A stretch of DNA of 64,000 nucleotides from Pukyongia sp. (GCA_030148705.1 JASBSY010000017.1:1-64000), one strand, 5' to 3'; shown: positions 8,418 to 17,764, counted from the stretch's first letter. Program-made: numbers and translations. Notes: generated from the letters alone by a model not told the origin.

Positions 8418-8739
8418 TTAGTGTTTAGTCTAGTTTTGAAAATTATATTTATACCGAATTAACTTATCAATGTTATTATCTATTTCAATTTTTCGTTTTA
8501 GAAACCGCATAATCTATGAAGATGTTGTCTTAGGGTTTAGCTAAATTATATTTTAAAATAATTTGTACTTATTCCCTCAATTTAATTTATGTGGGAATTC
8601 CTTAGTCATTTAAAAAAGTAATCAGGAATATTGATTACCGGGGAGTTTTTAAAATTAGGAATATTTAACAAACCGAACAAAACAAAAATGGACTTTCATC
8701 AGAGAGAAATGTGCAAATATTTAGGTTAAAGGGTATCTA
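8418..8739. other. AT-rich intergenic region
   Basis: Contains no gene that I can support. It lies between the start of the membrane protein gene and the end of the phosphatase gene, both on the minus strand. The only recognisable element is the minus-strand terminator at 8612-8638. The rest is AT-rich, unstructured sequence that presumably holds the promoter of the 8417-3372 transcript. Confidence 0.6.
8612..8638 (-). terminator. Intrinsic terminator after the phosphatase gene
   Basis: Read on the minus strand, GTAATC and GATTAC arms enclose a 9-nt loop and are followed by CTTTTTTAAA. It lies about 100 nt past the phosphatase stop. Confidence 0.55.
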
Positions 8740-9774
8740 TTAAAACTCCACCCGCTCTCCATCCAACAATCCCCTGTAAAACCTGCCTTTAATAATCAGC
8801 AGCAGCTCGCCATAGGCGCCCCGCTTAATGCCGCTGTCCACGCCCAGGACCTTGTTGTTATACATGCTTACCACCTGTCTTTCGGTGCAGTGGCCCACCA
8901 CAAAGTGAGAAGCGGAGACCGCCTGTAGGAGTTCCGTGATATGAGATTCGGGGAGGTTGTCCTCGAAATAACCGCGGTACCAGACCGGGCCGTCGCTGCC
9001 AAAATAGGTTTGGTAATAGTCGGTGGGTTTCATCTCGGCCTTGGTTCGGCCAATGGATTCCAGCATCTTATCGTTAATAGCCTCAATATCGAATTCCACC
9101 GCCTCTAAAAAGGCCGCCGAGATCCCGCCGTGCACAAAGAGTATGTCGTTGATTTTTATCATCGTTGGTTTGGCGCGCAGCCAGCGGCCCAAAACTGTAT
9201 CCTCCCCGTACAATTGGTCGTATCCTAGCCCCAGCAGCTCAGACACTGCCGTGTATTTAGGGTGAAGGTAGCGCAGGTCGTTGTGCAGCACCATATACTC
9301 GTGGTTGCCCAGCAGCAGCTGTACCCGCCCGCCTTTGCTCGCGGCCTGCTGTTCCAGTCTGTAGAGCAGCCAGAGCGTTTCGGTGACCTTGGGCCCGCGG
9401 TCGAACACATCGCCAACCACCACCAGTTGGCCCTTGCCGAACTTCCAGTTCTGTTCTTTGTCGATGATGCCGTTAGCGGTAAGCAATTCCACCGCCAGGT
9501 CGTACTGCCCGTGAATATCACTCAGGGCGGCGATGCGTTCTACCCCCGTATAGACGGCCGGGGCAGGAGGAAAGTGTGTTTCCAGGCTTCCGGCTTCCAA
9601 TAGGGTAGCAACCAACTCGCCTTCCACCACCCGCTGTTCGATAAGGCTGTCGTTCCGAATAAAAACATAGGGCCCGTCGGCCAAGCTGTCGTCCGCATCA
9701 CTCTGCTGGGCACAAAGCGGCAGGGTGATAGTGAGGAATAAAAGCAGAAAATTATTAAACGACTTAATTGACAT
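8740..9774 (-). CDS. Secreted PPP-family metallophosphoesterase
   Basis: A 344-aa protein with a signal peptide (cleavage near LPLCAQ). It carries the full phosphoprotein-phosphatase metal site in order: DIHGQ (86-90), GDVFDRG (121-127), GNHE (156-159), FVHGGIS (about residue 215-221) and a late VVGHC. This order is that of serine/threonine protein phosphatases of the Shewanella-like (SLP) type, which use two metal ions. Export by signal peptide puts it in the periplasm or outside. The actual substrate cannot be read from sequence. It is monocistronic, with a terminator downstream. Confidence 0.85.
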   Translation of the reverse strand: MSIKSFNNFLLLFLTITLPLCAQQSDADDSLADGPYVFIRNDSLIEQRVVEGELVATLLEAGSLETHFPPAPAVYTGVERIAALSDIHGQYDLAVELLTANGIIDKEQNWKFGKGQLVVVGDVFDRGPKVTETLWLLYRLEQQAASKGGRVQLLLGNHEYMVLHNDLRYLHPKYTAVSELLGLGYDQLYGEDTVLGRWLRAKPTMIKINDILFVHGGISAAFLEAVEFDIEAINDKMLESIGRTKAEMKPTDYYQTYFGSDGPVWYRGYFEDNLPESHITELLQAVSASHFVVGHCTERQVVSMYNNKVLGVDSGIKRGAYGELLLIIKGRFYRGLLDGERVEF

Positions 9775-10064
9775 GAAAACGAATTAGGGTTCCCCGCAAG
9801 TTACAATTTATTCTTCGTGGAGCAGCCCTTTCAGCCCCGGCCACAGAGGTTAAAATTGCAAGCTCATTTATTTTATGAGGCCGGGCCATGATCCGTATTA
9901 AAAATTTCGCCATCTAGAAATACTCCTTTCCTACGGTTGCGGCAAATTGCAATTAATGACATCCTTTTTTTGAAATTCTTCCTTTTTTAGTCGAAAACTT
10001 TGGTAGGGTATAATGGCTTTTATATGTTCTATAAGAAAGATTAATTACTAAAACTCCTATTGCA

Positions 10065-12449
10065 ATGAGTAGAATTTACCTGCTGTTACTTCTTCTGTTT
10101 TCCTTTTCAAATATTAACTCTCAAATCATCAATTTTCCGGATCAAGCCTTTAAGGATAAGTTGCTGGCGGCGAATACTTCAAATGGTATCGCAAAAGACA
10201 GCAACGGAAACAATATGGTCGTGGATGCCAATGGGGATGATGAAATTCAGCTGTCGGAGGCCCTGGCCGTCTATCAGTTGGATATGTTTATAGGATCGAT
10301 AACCTCCTTGTCGGGAATCGAGAATTTTACAAACCTTACCCATCTGGATTGCGGGCTCAATCAACTCACCGCCCTGGATGTTTCGGCATTAACCAATTTG
10401 GAAGAGCTGCTATGCTTGAATAATGATATCAGCACAATCAATGTAAGTGGTCTTAGTTCGTTAAGGGTGTACCACAACGGGGGAAATCAACTTACTACTC
10501 TCAATCTTAGCGGACTTACCGCCTTGGAAGATCTGCTGTGTGATGAAAATTTGCTTACTTCTCTGGATGTAACCGGACTCAATAACCTGCAAACACTTTC
10601 CTGTGAAGGGAATGATATCACCGGTCTTACCGTTGCACTTCCCAACATCACTTCAGTTAACGCCAATGAGAATCAATTGGCTACTTTGGATGTGAATGGT
10701 TCTCCCAACCTTCAAACTGTTACTGCAGATGATAATGTGCTGACCTCCGTCACTGTAGATGCGCTTCAGTCGCTTGAGACCCTGCATTTGCAAAACAATA
10801 ACCTGTCTTCTGCTACTCTTACCGACCTTCCAAACCTGCAAACGATTTTCCTGTTTAACAACCAATTGTCGACCATTGATGTTAGCAGCTGTACCGGGCT
10901 TAACTTTATTTCTGTAGTGAATAATCAGTTGGAGACCATGTTCCTGAAAAATGGCGTCCTTGAGCAGATAGAGTTTGGATTCAATTCCACATTGGAGTAC
11001 ATCTGTGCCGATGATGAGCAGTTGGATGTACTGCAAGATGAGATCGATTTTCTGAGTTATACAACGAATTTAAATTCGTATTGCACCTTTGTGCCCGGAG
11101 GAACTTATTATACGGTAGCCGGCGAAACGCGTTATGATTTTAACACCGATGGCTGTGATACCAATGATCCGCTTGCACCAAACATGGAATTTTCCATAAC
11201 AAACGGGACCAACAGCGGGACTTTTATTGCCAACAATACGGGGATGTATGAAATTCCTTTGGAAGAGGGACAGCATACCATTACGCCTCAATTGGAAGAC
11301 CCTACATATTTTACGGTATCTCCTGCATCTTTATCGGTCGATTTCCCAACAGACCCGAGTCCGTTTTTTCAAGACTTTTGTATCCAACCCAATGGAGTAC
11401 ATCCGGACCTGGAGATCTCCATTGTTCCGATAACGCCTGCCCGCCCGGGCTTCGATGCCGATTATCGCATTGTTTATTCGAATAAAGGAAACCAGATCCA
11501 GTCCGGCACGGTTACCTTAACCTATATGAACGACTTAATGACCTTTCTTCAGGCTACTCCAATGTTTGATGATCAGACAACCAATACGTTTAGTTGGAAT
11601 TATAACGATCTCTTACCCTTCCAGTCGGAGGCTATCGAAATTTCGTTTAATATCAATTCTCCTATGGCCACTCCGCCGGTGAATATTGATGATATACTAA
11701 CCTTCAATGCGGTTATCGATCCGGTTTCGGGAGATGAGACTCCTATGGACAATACCTTCAATCTGGAGCAAACCGTGGTAGGTTCGTACGATCCAAACGA
11801 CATCACCTGTCTGCAGGGTGAGAGTGTTACAACGGCGGTTATCGGGAACTATGTGCACTACCTCATCCGATTCGAAAATACGGGTACTTTTCCCGCAGAA
11901 AATGTGGTGATTAAAGATGAACTCGACGAAGAGATGTTCGAAGTGGGTTCTCTCCGGGTGCTCGAGGGTAGTCACGATTTTGTGACCAGGATTCGTGATA
12001 ATACGGTGGAATTTATTTTCGAAGGAATCAATCTGCCGGCATCTCCAGGGAATAGTCAGGGCTATGTGCTGTTTAAAATTAAAACGGACCCCGGATTAGA
12101 AGTGGGTGACAGCTTCAGTAATGAAGCGGCAATCTACTTCGATTTTAATTTTCCCGTTATCACCAATACCTATGTGACCACTATCGATGAGGTATTGGCA
12201 ACCCCGGAAGTAAATTTGCTTAATACAATTACTGTCTATCCCAATCCAGCCTCTGAAACTTTGCACATTGCAACTCCCAACGGGCTACAGTTAGATGGTG
12301 TTGCGATTTACAATATGCTTGGGCAACAGCTTTATCGGGATTTCAACGGTAAGTCGGATATTGATATTTCGAATTTAAATTCAGGGGTGTATTTGATAAA
12401 AGTAGATCACGAAGAACAGACTAAAACATTTCGGGTTATTAAAAGGTAG
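10065..12449 (+). CDS. Leucine-rich-repeat T9SS cargo protein
   Basis: A 794-aa secreted protein. Signal peptide at 1-20; leucine-rich repeats of the LTxLDVSxLTNLExLxCxxN type at about 75-330; a linker domain at 345-430; beta-rich domain at 445-560; a DUF7619-type domain (starts SYDPNDITC, ends FDFNFPVITN) at about 575-710; and a C-terminal type A sorting domain (VYPNPASETLHI...GVYLIKV) at 720-794. Export would be through the type IX system with removal of the tail and surface attachment. The LRR part suggests protein or glycan binding. No neighbour is obviously linked. Confidence 0.88.
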   Translation: MSRIYLLLLLLFSFSNINSQIINFPDQAFKDKLLAANTSNGIAKDSNGNNMVVDANGDDEIQLSEALAVYQLDMFIGSITSLSGIENFTNLTHLDCGLNQLTALDVSALTNLEELLCLNNDISTINVSGLSSLRVYHNGGNQLTTLNLSGLTALEDLLCDENLLTSLDVTGLNNLQTLSCEGNDITGLTVALPNITSVNANENQLATLDVNGSPNLQTVTADDNVLTSVTVDALQSLETLHLQNNNLSSATLTDLPNLQTIFLFNNQLSTIDVSSCTGLNFISVVNNQLETMFLKNGVLEQIEFGFNSTLEYICADDEQLDVLQDEIDFLSYTTNLNSYCTFVPGGTYYTVAGETRYDFNTDGCDTNDPLAPNMEFSITNGTNSGTFIANNTGMYEIPLEEGQHTITPQLEDPTYFTVSPASLSVDFPTDPSPFFQDFCIQPNGVHPDLEISIVPITPARPGFDADYRIVYSNKGNQIQSGTVTLTYMNDLMTFLQATPMFDDQTTNTFSWNYNDLLPFQSEAIEISFNINSPMATPPVNIDDILTFNAVIDPVSGDETPMDNTFNLEQTVVGSYDPNDITCLQGESVTTAVIGNYVHYLIRFENTGTFPAENVVIKDELDEEMFEVGSLRVLEGSHDFVTRIRDNTVEFIFEGINLPASPGNSQGYVLFKIKTDPGLEVGDSFSNEAAIYFDFNFPVITNTYVTTIDEVLATPEVNLLNTITVYPNPASETLHIATPNGLQLDGVAIYNMLGQQLYRDFNGKSDIDISNLNSGVYLIKVDHEEQTKTFRVIKR

Positions 12450-12495
12450 GACGTTAAAAAAATACAAAGGCATCTATTTTCCGCGGCTGAAGTCT

Positions 12496-12503
12496 TAACT
12501 TTA
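12496..12503 (+). promoter_or_regulatory. Candidate -7 box of the SH3b gene
   Basis: TAACTTTA fits the Bacteroidota TAnnTTTG consensus with one mismatch, 18 nt upstream of the ATG at 12522. No good -33 box was identified. Confidence 0.35.
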
Positions 12504-12521
12504 TAAAAGAAGGCAACAGCT

Positions 12522-13190
12522 ATGTCGGAAAAGCTAAGAGAACTTATAGAGGCCTATGCCAATGACGACCTTAAATTCTACCGGGCCGAAGATGCCAGGA
12601 TGATGGAGCGGGTAGAAGGCGGGGAGGACGTGTTTACCGGTTATTACAGCGACAGTGAAGGGAATTTTTACACCCCGGCCGCCTGGGAAGAGGAGTTGCG
12701 GCAACTTTACAAGGAAACCGAACGCCTACGCACCGAAAAGCAACGGCAGGCAGAGGCTGAACGACAACAGCGCCTGGCCGAACGCAGGCGTGAAGAAGAG
12801 ACCTTTTCCCAAGAAAAGGAGAGTTCTGGCTCCCCACTTGCACGTCCGCTGGTGTATATTTCGGCCGTGCTCTTTGTGGTGGCCGTCATCTCCTTTGTCT
12901 ACTATATCAACGGCGATACTCCTGAAATGGAAGCCGACACCCTTACAGAAACCGGGCTGCCCGATCCGGCTGCCGATACTGTCTTTGGGGATGCGATCAT
13001 CACCGGCAGCAGCGTGCGCTTTCGGGCCGGGCCTTCCACCGAGGCTACCATACTTTCGGTCTTTGAAGAGGAAGGGGAGCGGGTGCAATTAATTTCGGCC
13101 GATACCACCGTGGCCGATTGGAAGCATGTAAAGCGTTCCGACGGCAGCCGGGGATGGGTTTATGCGGCCTATGTTAATGATAGTATTTAA
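12522..13190 (+). CDS. Membrane-anchored SH3b-domain protein
   Basis: A 222-aa protein. Residues 1-55 are a small domain with Tyr/Trp-rich end; 55-100 form a highly charged coiled coil (Glu/Arg/Gln); a single membrane helix lies at about 107-128; and 155-222 form a bacterial SH3 domain (VRFRAGPSTEATILS...GWVYAAYV). The topology would place the coiled coil in the cytoplasm and the SH3b domain in the periplasm, where such domains bind peptidoglycan or peptides. Function is unknown. A repeat region follows directly. Confidence 0.7.
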   Translation: MSEKLRELIEAYANDDLKFYRAEDARMMERVEGGEDVFTGYYSDSEGNFYTPAAWEEELRQLYKETERLRTEKQRQAEAERQQRLAERRREEETFSQEKESSGSPLARPLVYISAVLFVVAVISFVYYINGDTPEMEADTLTETGLPDPAADTVFGDAIITGSSVRFRAGPSTEATILSVFEEEGERVQLISADTTVADWKHVKRSDGSRGWVYAAYVNDSI

Positions 13191-13320
13191 TTAACTTTTT
13201 TTTATTCTCTTCATTTTCTTTGCTGTACATTCCTCTTTCTTCATTTTCTTTGCTAGCCCAAAGAAAACGAAGCAAAAGAAAGGGCTCTTTCCCCTTTTTG
13301 AAGGAATTTTGCTGGCGCAA

Positions 13321-13396
13321 ACCAGTCCAAAAACTACGCGGTATTTGCTATTCGCAAATACCTGAATCTCGCAGTTTTTGTCCTCTATTCTGGACA
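13321..13396. repeat. Nested long hairpin
   Basis: A perfect 9-bp stem GGTATTTGC/GCAAATACC with a 5-nt loop (13340-13362) is enclosed by AAAAACT/AGTTTTT arms and then by CCAGTCC/CTGGAC-like outer arms. It has no coding capacity. It looks like a relative of the dispersed hairpin modules. Confidence 0.6.
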
Positions 13397-13488
13397 AAAA
13401 GGGAGGCTACAGCTATCAATTTCAACATACTAAGCTTTAATTATATTCAATTGCCTAATTCCAATTCAATTTTCACAATTTCCCACGT

Positions 13489-13514
13489 CCGCCGTAGCCC
13501 TCAGGCGAAGGCGG
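13489..13514. repeat. REP-like GC palindrome
   Basis: Identical 26-bp core to the copies at 188, 229, 394 and 2361, here followed by AGACTTC. Confidence 0.7.
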
Positions 13515-13618
13515 AGACTTCAGGCTTTAGACATCTATCTTAACCACGCCCTCTTCTCGATTGACTCGAAGTGACATACCATTATGTCGGGGAGAGATCT
13601 GCAATTATGATAAAACCC

Positions 13619-13790
13619 CTTTTTCAGCCAGCATAGGTATTTATTTTGCGTTAAGAATTCGCGAATCCCTGTAGAGAATTTAGCAAAATAAATACGGTTT
13701 CATTACGCGTTAGCGGCAATGAAAATGCCTCTGAAAAAGGAAAAAGGTCTTTTTCTTTGTAACTTTCTTTTGGACCAGCAAAAGAAAGTT
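13619..13790 (-). repeat. 172-bp multi-hairpin module, copy B (inverted)
   Basis: Reverse-oriented copy of 2650-2821, same length and about 95% identical by eye. Differences keep the pairing: the base pair next to the first stem is A:T in copy A and G:C in copy B, and one pair in the CATTGC stem becomes G:U. The module ends 15 bp from the TauE stop codon. Confidence 0.8.
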
Positions 13791-13805
13791 AATTAAAAAA
13801 CATTC

Positions 13806-14570
13806 TTAAAACCCTCCAAACTCCCTTAACAAAATAAACACCGCCATAAGGAGCACAAACCAGCCGAAGCCTTTTTTCAGCTTTTCGCCTTTGATGTATT
13901 TGTTCAGGCTTACGCCTATAAAGATCCCTACCACCGAAATGCTGGTGAACAGCAGCAGGAAGTTCCAGTCGATGTCCATGGTCTCTATGTCGCCTATAAA
14001 GCCTATTAGCGACTTGATCGCGATGATGAGCAGGGAAGTGGCCACGGCTTTCTTCATGGGAAGCTTGGCCAGTAACACCAGGGCAGGGATGATTAAAAAT
14101 CCGCCGCCGGCACCTACGATTCCTGTTAGTACACCCACCACAAAGCCTTCGAGCAGGATCAGCGGGTAATTAAAACGCTTGGTGCTCGCCTTGGGCTCGG
14201 CCTTGCCGTTGGAACGAATCATGCTCACCGAAGCGATCAGCATGATGATGGCAAAGAAGATCATGATCCCGATATTCTTGGTGAGCAGGAAATCGCCCAC
14301 GGTAAAAAGGTCTTCGGGGATGGCGGGAAGCAGGTACTTTCTACTGATATAGACCGCGATAAAGGCAGGTATGGAAAAGACGATGGCCGTTCGGAAATCC
14401 ACCAGTCCCTTCTGTATGTTTCTTATGGCGCCTACGAGGGCCGAAACCCCCACCACGAAAAGCGAATAGGCCGTTGCGGTAACCGGGTTAATATACAGCA
14501 GGTAGACAAATACAGGAACAGTTAAAATGGAGCCACCACCGCCGATAAGGCCCAGGATGATCCCGATCAA
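13806..14570 (-). CDS. TauE/SafE-family sulfite/anion exporter
   Basis: A 254-aa integral membrane protein of about eight helices with the family hallmark repeated twice: GLIGGGGSILTVPV near the N-terminus and GIVGAGGGFLIIPAL at about 150-165. The family moves organosulfonates or sulfite across the inner membrane; the substrate here is unknown. The start is odd: only TTG 14570 is a standard start, yet the frame continues upstream with good family sequence (VIEILGYIGALLIG). Family proteins normally begin before this, so an ATA or ATT start near 14600-14618, or a lost ATG, is possible. Confidence 0.8.
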   Translation of the reverse strand: MIGIILGLIGGGGSILTVPVFVYLLYINPVTATAYSLFVVGVSALVGAIRNIQKGLVDFRTAIVFSIPAFIAVYISRKYLLPAIPEDLFTVGDFLLTKNIGIMIFFAIIMLIASVSMIRSNGKAEPKASTKRFNYPLILLEGFVVGVLTGIVGAGGGFLIIPALVLLAKLPMKKAVATSLLIIAIKSLIGFIGDIETMDIDWNFLLLFTSISVVGIFIGVSLNKYIKGEKLKKGFGWFVLLMAVFILLREFGGF

Positions 14571-14752
14571 TAATGCTCCTATATATCCTAGTATTTCAAT
14601 AACAGTTTGGTTTATGCGTTGCGGCTGTCCGCTTGTAAAAATAGGTACTTCTGAAAAAACAGCAGCCGGGAATCTTCCTAAAATTATCCTAACTTCCGCC
14701 GGTTCGCTCAGCTGTGGCCCAAAAATCAGTTATCTTTACCGAAAGTATAAGC

Positions 14753-15631
14753 ATGAGTCATAAAGCCGGATTTGTAAATATAATCGGAAATCCCAACGTA
14801 GGGAAGAGTACCCTGATGAATGCCTTTGTGGGGGAGCGATTATCGATTATCACCAGCAAGGCGCAAACCACCAGGCACCGTATCCTCGGCATTGTAAACG
14901 GAGAGGACTTTCAGGTAATCCTCAGCGATACCCCGGGCATTATCAAACCGGCCTACGAGCTGCAGGAGAGTATGATGGAATTCGTGCGTTCGGCCTTCGA
15001 AGATGCCGATGTGCTGCTCTACCTGGTCGAACTGGGCGAAAAAGAACTGAAGGACGAAGCCTTTTTTCAAAAGATAAAGGAAACCGATATTCCCGTATTG
15101 CTGCTTATCAATAAAATCGATAAGGGGAATGAGGAACTGCTTACCGAATCCCTGGAACTGTGGCAGAAGAAGGTACCAAATGCCGAGATCTTCGCCATTT
15201 CGGCTCTGAGAAATTTCGGGGTAACCGAAGTGTTCAAAAGAATCATCGAACTGCTGCCCGAGTCGCCGCCCTTTTATCCAAAGGACCAGCTAACCGATAA
15301 ACCCGAACGCTTCTTTGTAAACGAGATCATCCGCGAAAAGATCCTTATTCACTACAAAAAGGAGATTCCCTATTCGGTGGAGATCGATACGGAGGAATTT
15401 CATGAGGACGAGGATATCATTCGCATTCGTTCGGTCATCATGGTGGAACGGGACTCCCAGAAAGGGATTCTTATTGGCCACAAGGGTGCCGGATTAAAGC
15501 GGGTTGGGATTGAAGCGCGTAAGGACCTGGAGGCTTTCTTCGGAAAACAGGTGCACCTGGTGACCTATGTGAAGGTCAACAAGAACTGGCGCAGCAATAC
15601 CAAACAACTCAAACGGTTCGGTTACAATTAA
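14753..15631 (+). CDS. era: GTPase Era
   Basis: A 292-aa ribosome-assembly GTPase that binds the 3' end of 16S rRNA. It has G1 GNPNVGKS at 12-19, a switch region SKAQTTRHRI, G3 DTPG, G4 NKID, and a C-terminal KH domain with the GHKGAGLKRVG loop. Length is normal. The ATG at 14753 is chosen because the G domain begins right after it; an in-frame ATG at 14714 would add 13 residues not seen in the family. A TATCTTTA box at 14731-14738 is a candidate -7 element. The gene ends over the stop codon of the convergent SIMPL gene. Confidence 0.96.
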   Translation: MSHKAGFVNIIGNPNVGKSTLMNAFVGERLSIITSKAQTTRHRILGIVNGEDFQVILSDTPGIIKPAYELQESMMEFVRSAFEDADVLLYLVELGEKELKDEAFFQKIKETDIPVLLLINKIDKGNEELLTESLELWQKKVPNAEIFAISALRNFGVTEVFKRIIELLPESPPFYPKDQLTDKPERFFVNEIIREKILIHYKKEIPYSVEIDTEEFHEDEDIIRIRSVIMVERDSQKGILIGHKGAGLKRVGIEARKDLEAFFGKQVHLVTYVKVNKNWRSNTKQLKRFGYN

Positions 15632-16359
15632 TCCACCTCATAGGTAAGCTTCATGGTGATGGAAGCCGTCTTTTCCTTTTCTGAAGTGTTATAGGTACCT
15701 CCCCAGGAATAGTCTTCATTGGAGTTCTGACCGGTGATCTGAAAGATTCCCATTTTAGCCGAAATAAGGTTGCCCAAATCACTGCTTGAGTTTTCCGCTA
15801 TGCTTTCGGCCCGTATCCGGGCATCCTCCGTGGCCATACTGATCATCTCTATCTTCAGGTCGGCCAACTGAGTGTAGTAATATCGAGGCGATTGCGAATA
15901 GAACTGTATGCCGCGATTGAGCAGCTCGGTGATCTCCCTGGAAACCTTTTCCACCTTTTCCACATCCCGGGAATCGATCTGTAATTCCTGCGTAAGGATG
16001 TAGCCCAGAAATTCTTCCCCGGTAAACTGGCCTTCGCTGGTATAGGTAGGGCGGGTGTTCTTTATGCTGCGTACCGCTTTAAAAACCAGTTCGTTTTCGG
16101 TGATTCCCTTGCCTTTCAGATACTCGGCTATCACCTTTTTATCGTTCTCCAGGTCGCTGTAGGCCTGCTGCAGGTTGAAGCTCTCCCGGGAAAAGGAGCC
16201 TTCCCATACGATGAGGTCGGATGTGAAATCGGCTTTTCCCAAGCCGGTTACACTGATAGTTCCGTCGGTTTTGTTCCTGTTCATAAAGGCATTTCCGAGT
16301 ACGATGGAGGCCACGATTATGGCAATGGCAAAGATGGCTGCGGTTACATAGGTTCTCAT
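15628..16359 (-). CDS. SIMPL-domain (DUF541) protein
   Basis: A 243-aa protein with an N-terminal membrane anchor (about residues 5-27) and a SIMPL domain over the rest: [11 protein letters not shown] near 37, the middle with [23 protein letters not shown], and a C-terminal ITMKLTYEV strand. Family members lie in the periplasm or membrane and have no firmly known biochemical role. It overlaps the era stop by 4 bp in convergent orientation. Its start is 100 bp from der, on the opposite strand. Confidence 0.85.
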   Translation of the reverse strand: MRTYVTAAIFAIAIIVASIVLGNAFMNRNKTDGTISVTGLGKADFTSDLIVWEGSFSRESFNLQQAYSDLENDKKVIAEYLKGKGITENELVFKAVRSIKNTRPTYTSEGQFTGEEFLGYILTQELQIDSRDVEKVEKVSREITELLNRGIQFYSQSPRYYYTQLADLKIEMISMATEDARIRAESIAENSSSDLGNLISAKMGIFQITGQNSNEDYSWGGTYNTSEKEKTASITMKLTYEVD

Positions 16360-16435
16360 AACGATACGATTAATAATTAAAGGTATTTCATTCCCGATTA
16401 ATGGCTTAGGTATTTTTAGTTATCTAAGTAAACGC

Positions 16436-16443
16436 TACCTTTG
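16436..16443 (+). promoter_or_regulatory. Candidate -7 box of der
   Basis: TACCTTTG is a full match to the Bacteroidota TAnnTTTG element, 16 nt before the ATG at 16460, giving a very short leader. Confidence 0.5.
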
Positions 16444-16459
16444 CCGCAAAAGTATATCC

Positions 16460-17764
16460 ATGAGTATAGTTGCCATAGTAGGGCGTCCCAATGTGGGAAA
16501 ATCCACTTTCTTTAATCGCCTGATTCAGAGAAGGGAAGCCATCGTCGATGCCGTGAGCGGAGTGACCCGCGATCGTCATTATGGGAAGAGCGACTGGAAC
16601 GGTAAGGAATTCTCTCTTATCGACACCGGCGGCTATGTGGTGGGTAGTGATGATATCTTTGAAGCCGAGATCGACAAGCAGGTAGAGCTGGCCATAGAGG
16701 AGGCCGATGCCATCATCTTTATGGTGGATGTTGAATCGGGGGTTACCGGTATGGATGAAGAAGTTGCACAATTGCTTCGGAAGAGCAGAAAACCTGTATT
16801 CCTGGCGGTTAACAAGGTGGACAGTGCCAACAGGCTTCACGACGCAGCCGAATTCTATTCTCTGGGGTTCAAACAGTATTTTCCAATTTCGGGGAATAAC
16901 GGAAGCGGAAGCGGGGAGTTGCTGGATGAACTGGTGAAGGTGTTGCCGGAAAAAGAAAAACGTGACGAAGATACCCTGCCGAGGTTTGCCGTAGTGGGCC
17001 GCCCCAATGCGGGGAAATCCTCTTTTATCAATGCCCTGATAGGGAAGGAGCGCTTTGTGGTAACCGATATAGCCGGTACTACGCGCGACAGTATAGACAC
17101 CAAATACGATAGGTTCGGCTTCGAGTTTAATCTGGTCGACACGGCCGGGATCAGGAAGAAGAGCAAGGTAAAGGAAGATATAGAATTCTACTCGGTGATG
17201 CGAAGCGTTCGCGCCATAGAGCATTGCGATGTGGTGATGATCGTTATGGATGCCACCCGCGGGTTCGACGGACAGGTACAGAACATCTTCTGGCTGGCCG
17301 AGCGCAACAATAAAGGAATAGTGATCCTGGTGAACAAATGGGATTTGGTGGAAGCGAAGGATAACCAGACCACTAAGGAGTTCGAGGCCATGATCAGGAG
17401 GGAATGCGAACCGTTTACCGATGTGCCCATCGTATTTATTTCGGCCCTTACCAAACAGCGGATTTTCAAAGCCATAGAAACTGCGGTCGATGTGTATAAG
17501 AACCGGACTAAGAAAGTAAAGACGGCCAAACTGAACGACGTGATGCTGCCCATTATTCAGACCACGCCACCCCCGGCCATCAAGGGTAAATATGTAAAGA
17601 TAAAGTTCTGCACCCAGCTGCCAACGCCTTATCCCAGTTTTGCATTCTTTGCCAACTTGCCGCAGTATGTAAAGGATCCATACAAGCGTTTCCTGGAGAA
17701 TCAACTGAGAAAACACTTCGATTTTACCGGTGTGCCGGTAACGATCTATATCCGAAAGAAATAG
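16460..17764 (+). CDS. der: Ribosome-associated GTPase Der (EngA)
   Basis: A 434-aa protein with two tandem GTPase domains: G1 motifs GRPNVGKS (8-15) and GRPNAGKS (about 182-189), DTGG and DTAG G3 motifs, and NKVD and NKWD G4 motifs, followed by a KH-like C-terminal domain. It is needed for maturation of the large ribosomal subunit. Length and motifs are normal. It is monocistronic, with Era nearby on the same strand, so two ribosome-assembly GTPases lie within 3 kb. Confidence 0.97.
   Translation: MSIVAIVGRPNVGKSTFFNRLIQRREAIVDAVSGVTRDRHYGKSDWNGKEFSLIDTGGYVVGSDDIFEAEIDKQVELAIEEADAIIFMVDVESGVTGMDEEVAQLLRKSRKPVFLAVNKVDSANRLHDAAEFYSLGFKQYFPISGNNGSGSGELLDELVKVLPEKEKRDEDTLPRFAVVGRPNAGKSSFINALIGKERFVVTDIAGTTRDSIDTKYDRFGFEFNLVDTAGIRKKSKVKEDIEFYSVMRSVRAIEHCDVVMIVMDATRGFDGQVQNIFWLAERNNKGIVILVNKWDLVEAKDNQTTKEFEAMIRRECEPFTDVPIVFISALTKQRIFKAIETAVDVYKNRTKKVKTAKLNDVMLPIIQTTPPPAIKGKYVKIKFCTQLPTPYPSFAFFANLPQYVKDPYKRFLENQLRKHFDFTGVPVTIYIRKK

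Larger units (their letters stand above)
13191..13805. repeat. Noncoding composite repeat region
   Basis: No gene supported. It begins with a duplicated TTCATTTTCTTTGCT unit (about 13211 and 13240), then a nested hairpin at 13321-13396, an AT-rich stretch, a REP-like palindrome at 13489-13514, a CTCGATTGACTCGAAGTGAC remnant, and the inverted copy of the 172-bp module at 13619-13790 lying against the 3' end of the TauE gene. It shares several building blocks with 1-3054. Confidence 0.8.

Noticed and set aside
1-13805. Insertion sequence or transposon
   Set aside because: No transposase, integrase or clear target-site duplication was found; the repeats are noncoding.
16424-17716. 430-codon open frame on the minus strand
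   Set aside because: It is the antisense of der, which has all GTPase motifs. Long antisense frames arise here from codon bias.
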